Source: Impatiens glandulifera
Lineage: Eukaryota > Streptophyta > Magnoliopsida > Ericales > Balsaminaceae
Direction: 5' to 3'
Length of the DNA stretch: 64,000 nucleotides
NCBI RefSeq assembly: GCF_907164915.1
Contig: NC_061868.1
Location: 50,653,689-50,717,688 of the forward strand
Part shown: one piece after another, positions 62,099 through 64,000 of the stretch
How positions within the stretch are numbered: the stretch's first letter is position 1
How the letters are laid out: each line of letters opens with the position of its first letter
Notes under the pieces: generated by a model
Told to the model about the DNA's origin: nothing
Databases searched by the model: none
The model's input: the letters and a program-made list of their open reading frames with translations, nothing else
Translations under genes and position numbers: made by a program

Positions 62099-62245
62099 TG
62101 TATTCAATATTTAAAATATATGTGAGAGTAAATGAGTACTTGAGTCGGATTGCGGGTTGACTCGACCATAAACTTAAAACGGTTAAAAATAAAATTAAAA
62201 ATGTTATAGGTATGTTTCGAACTCGCAACCTAACAAAACAAATAA
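62099..62245 (-). mobile_element. SINE-like tRNA-derived repeat, inverted copy
   Basis: Reverse complement of the 62515-62670 and 62820-62960 copies, sharing AAACTTAAAACGGTTAAAAA, GACTCGACC and TTCGAACTCGCAACCTAAC. It contains the B-box end (TTGCGAGTTCGAA on the minus strand). Confidence 0.7.
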
Positions 62246-62514
62246 TATATTAAAATAAAAAATAAAATGCTCTCATTTCATATTTTATTCACTTCGCTAA
62301 AACAACTTACATTCTCACATATCTCATATCATATTTTTTCCGAATGAACATTCCATCTCGTGACCTTACACTTTAATTTTGGTCAATTAAATATTTGATT
62401 CATATTTTTTAATATTTAACATCGTGACCTCACACTTTGGTCAATCAAATATTTGATTCATATTTTTTAACCATTTTCAATTGATACCGGCCTATTATCC
62501 ATCGACAAACCACA

Positions 62515-62745
62515 TCCCAATCACACTCGGTTAAAGTGTTGTACTTGTTTTGTTAGGTTGCAAGTTCGAAAAATACATTTAACATTTTTAATTTTATTTT
62601 TAACCATTTTAAGTTTATGGGCGGGTCAACCCACAATCCGACCCAAGTATCCATTTACTCTCACATATATATCCAAATTAACCACAGCTCTCGACCCGAC
62701 AATCTAGACATTTTAAAAATTAAACATCATTATTTATATAAATAG
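62515..62745 (+). mobile_element. SINE-like tRNA-derived repeat, copy 2
   Basis: The 5' part reads CACTCGGTTAAAGTGTTG, then GTTGCAAGTTCGAAAAA: A-box-like and B-box-like segments about 35 bp apart, as in tRNA-derived SINEs. The body GTTTATGGGCGGGTCAACCC is shared with the next copy. Confidence 0.65.
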
Positions 62746-62804
62746 ATAGTTAGTTAAAAATGTCTTACATTTATCAAATTTGGTGTTGAATTTAAAATAT
62801 AGAG

Positions 62805-63020
62805 TGTTATTAGCCTAGTTGGTTAAAGGGTTGTATTTGTTTTGTTATGTTGCAAGTTCGAAACATACATATAGTATTTTTAATTTTATTTTTAACCGTT
62901 TTAAGTTTATGAGCGGGTCAACCCACAATCCAATCCAAGTATCCGTTTACACATATATATTCAAATTAACCACAGCTCTCGACCCGGCATTCCGAACATT
63001 TTAAAAATTAAGCAACATTA
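62805..63020 (+). mobile_element. SINE-like tRNA-derived repeat, copy 3
   Basis: The head is TAGCCTAGTTGGTTAAAGGG, a good RNA polymerase III A box, with GCAAGTTCGAAACAT as B box. The same body as the other two copies follows (TTTATGAGCGGGTCAACCC ... CCACAGCTCTCGACCCGGC), ending in AT-rich sequence. Confidence 0.72.
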
Positions 63021-63412
63021 TATATATATAGAGAGATATTTTAGCCAATACCACAAAACTAATATTATTTGGCAAAAATACTTCAACAATCTTTTTAAAA
63101 AAAATTTAATCCTTTACATTTATTTTGACAATCAAAATTTTATTCTTATAATTTATTATTATTTTTTAGATACATTAGCCACAACTTCTAATTTAAATAG
63201 AAAATGATAGGGGCAATAAAGGAGCAGTGACAGTAAGACCACGAATCCGACGTGGTCCGCCACATCGCCTCACGTCGACCATTTAAAAAAATATTTTTAT
63301 ATTTTGTTTATATTTTCCTCCATTCTTTCACTTTATTCTCCTTAGTTCCGTCTTCTGCGTCTCTTCAGTTCCCTTTCCGGCGAAACCTCTTATTCATCGT
63401 CTTTTTCTTTCG

Positions 63413-63515
63413 TCAGCAATTTCGGCTATTCTTATTCCGCATTTACTTCTTCTTCCTTCATCTTTAGTCAGCAATTTCGGCTATTCTTATTCGGCGTCTA
63501 CTTCTTTATTATTCA
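63413..63515. repeat. Tandem duplication of about 53 bp in a pyrimidine-rich leader
   Basis: GTCAGCAATTTCGGCTATTC through TACTTCTTC occurs at about 63413 and 63466 with a few changes. Confidence 0.9.
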
Positions 63516-63530
63516 GTTTAAAAGTCCAAA

Positions 63531-63533
63531 ATG
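63531..63533 (+). other. Possible start codon exon of a gene leaving the window (ATG|GTAAGT)
   Basis: A pyrimidine-rich leader (63300-63520) ends AAAGTCCAAAATG followed directly by the strong donor GTAAGT. A one-codon first exon after a CT-rich leader is common in plant ribosomal-protein and other housekeeping genes. An acceptor near 63609 (TTCATTTTAG) leads only to a short open frame (MEKIILASTKSPN then stop), so the true second exon may lie beyond the window. The product is not recognisable. Confidence 0.3.
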
Positions 63534-63753
63534 GTAAGTCTTATAATCTTTTCCGTCTGTTTTGTTTCTCTTCGTTTCTAAACATACGTCTCTTCGTCTT
63601 CATTTTAGGAGAAAATTATTCTTGCATCCACCAAGTCACCAAATTAAAATCCCGATTATATTGTATTCTTTTTTGATGTTAGGGTTTAACATTTTTCGAT
63701 TAGAGTTTTGCGATTAACATTTCTTGATTAAGGTTTTGCGCTCTCGATATATT

Positions 63754-64000
63754 TGTTAGGATCGGGGACGCCCTTGGAGGACCGGGGTGTAAATTTCCGG
63801 TTTTAAGTAAGGGTGGCCGCTTACAACAACACACACAACTTGGTGATAGTCCGGTTAAAGACTAAAACCGTTCTCAGCACTGCACAACCTGTCACAGACT
63901 CTTGAACCGGTGTTCAAGGGCGGAAGTGTCTATTTCAGGTTGAAGCAACGTTTGCGACTTTTAGATGATGTTTAAGGAGGAAGATGTTTAATGAAAGTGA
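63754..64000. other. Possible left end of an LTR or other repeat at the window edge
   Basis: TGTTAGGATCGGGGACGCCC begins a stretch much richer in GC than its AT-rich surroundings and rich in short GGACCGG/CCGGTT words. A start with TGTTAG resembles a plant LTR terminus. No partner is visible within the window. Confidence 0.3.

Noticed and set aside
62811..62880. Possible tRNA gene
   Set aside because: A- and B-box-like motifs are present but no cloverleaf or acceptor stem can be drawn. The copies share a longer body, which fits a SINE.

Overview
This is nuclear DNA from a flowering plant, most likely a eudicot. Genes are split by many short GT-AG introns. The proteins encoded are plant-type: a plastid glucose-6-phosphate/phosphate translocator, a CASP-like membrane protein and a TORNADO1-type LRR-ROCO protein. 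The spaces between genes are AT-rich and full of plant transposons. I cannot name the species.

Layout, left to right. ETFA (86-9560, +) is the electron-transfer flavoprotein alpha gene. It has three single-base frameshifts in exons 2-3, and intron 3 is swollen by a MITE-like element and a Ty1/copia retrotransposon (2495-6629). GPT (12327-14736, +) and a complete 25-exon RPN1 proteasome gene (16850-24214, +) follow. Next come a decayed LINE fragment and a 699-bp PIF/Harbinger-type element with TTA target duplications (26838-27536).

The most interesting part is 28015-48902, where Mutator-like elements (MULEs) of one family surround the purine-synthesis gene PUR5 (36552-38753, +). MULE-A (28015-36317) is a KAONASHI-type element. 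It has about 85-bp terminal inverted repeats, a spliced open frame for an 898-aa MULE transposase, and a convergent spliced open frame for a 930-aa protein with a Ulp1/C48 protease domain. MULE-C (39222-48902) is a fold-back element whose two arms each carry the transposase-side promoter and first exon. MULE-B (39250-47903) sits in the left terminal repeat of MULE-C with a near-perfect 9-bp target duplication. It has captured part of a SEC14/CRAL-TRIO gene and part of an HSP70 gene. A second copia element (42100-47009, 5-bp duplication) then split the HSP70 piece. The insertion order can therefore be read directly: C, then B, then copia.

Right of the MULEs are an RNI/LRR-like gene (about 48972-51101, +) starting only 70 bp from the MULE end, a CASP-like gene (52088-52903, +) and a TORNADO1-like gene (53096-57837, -) with one GC-AG intron. 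The last 6 kb is AT-rich. It holds a direct and inverted repeat cluster, a long TA microsatellite, a 277-bp tandem duplication, three copies of a tRNA-derived SINE-like repeat and, at the edge, a possible first exon of a gene that leaves the window.

The host genes are unrelated housekeeping or developmental genes and form no pathway together. The cooperating genes are the two inside MULE-A and the promoter and terminal-repeat modules they share with MULE-B and MULE-C.
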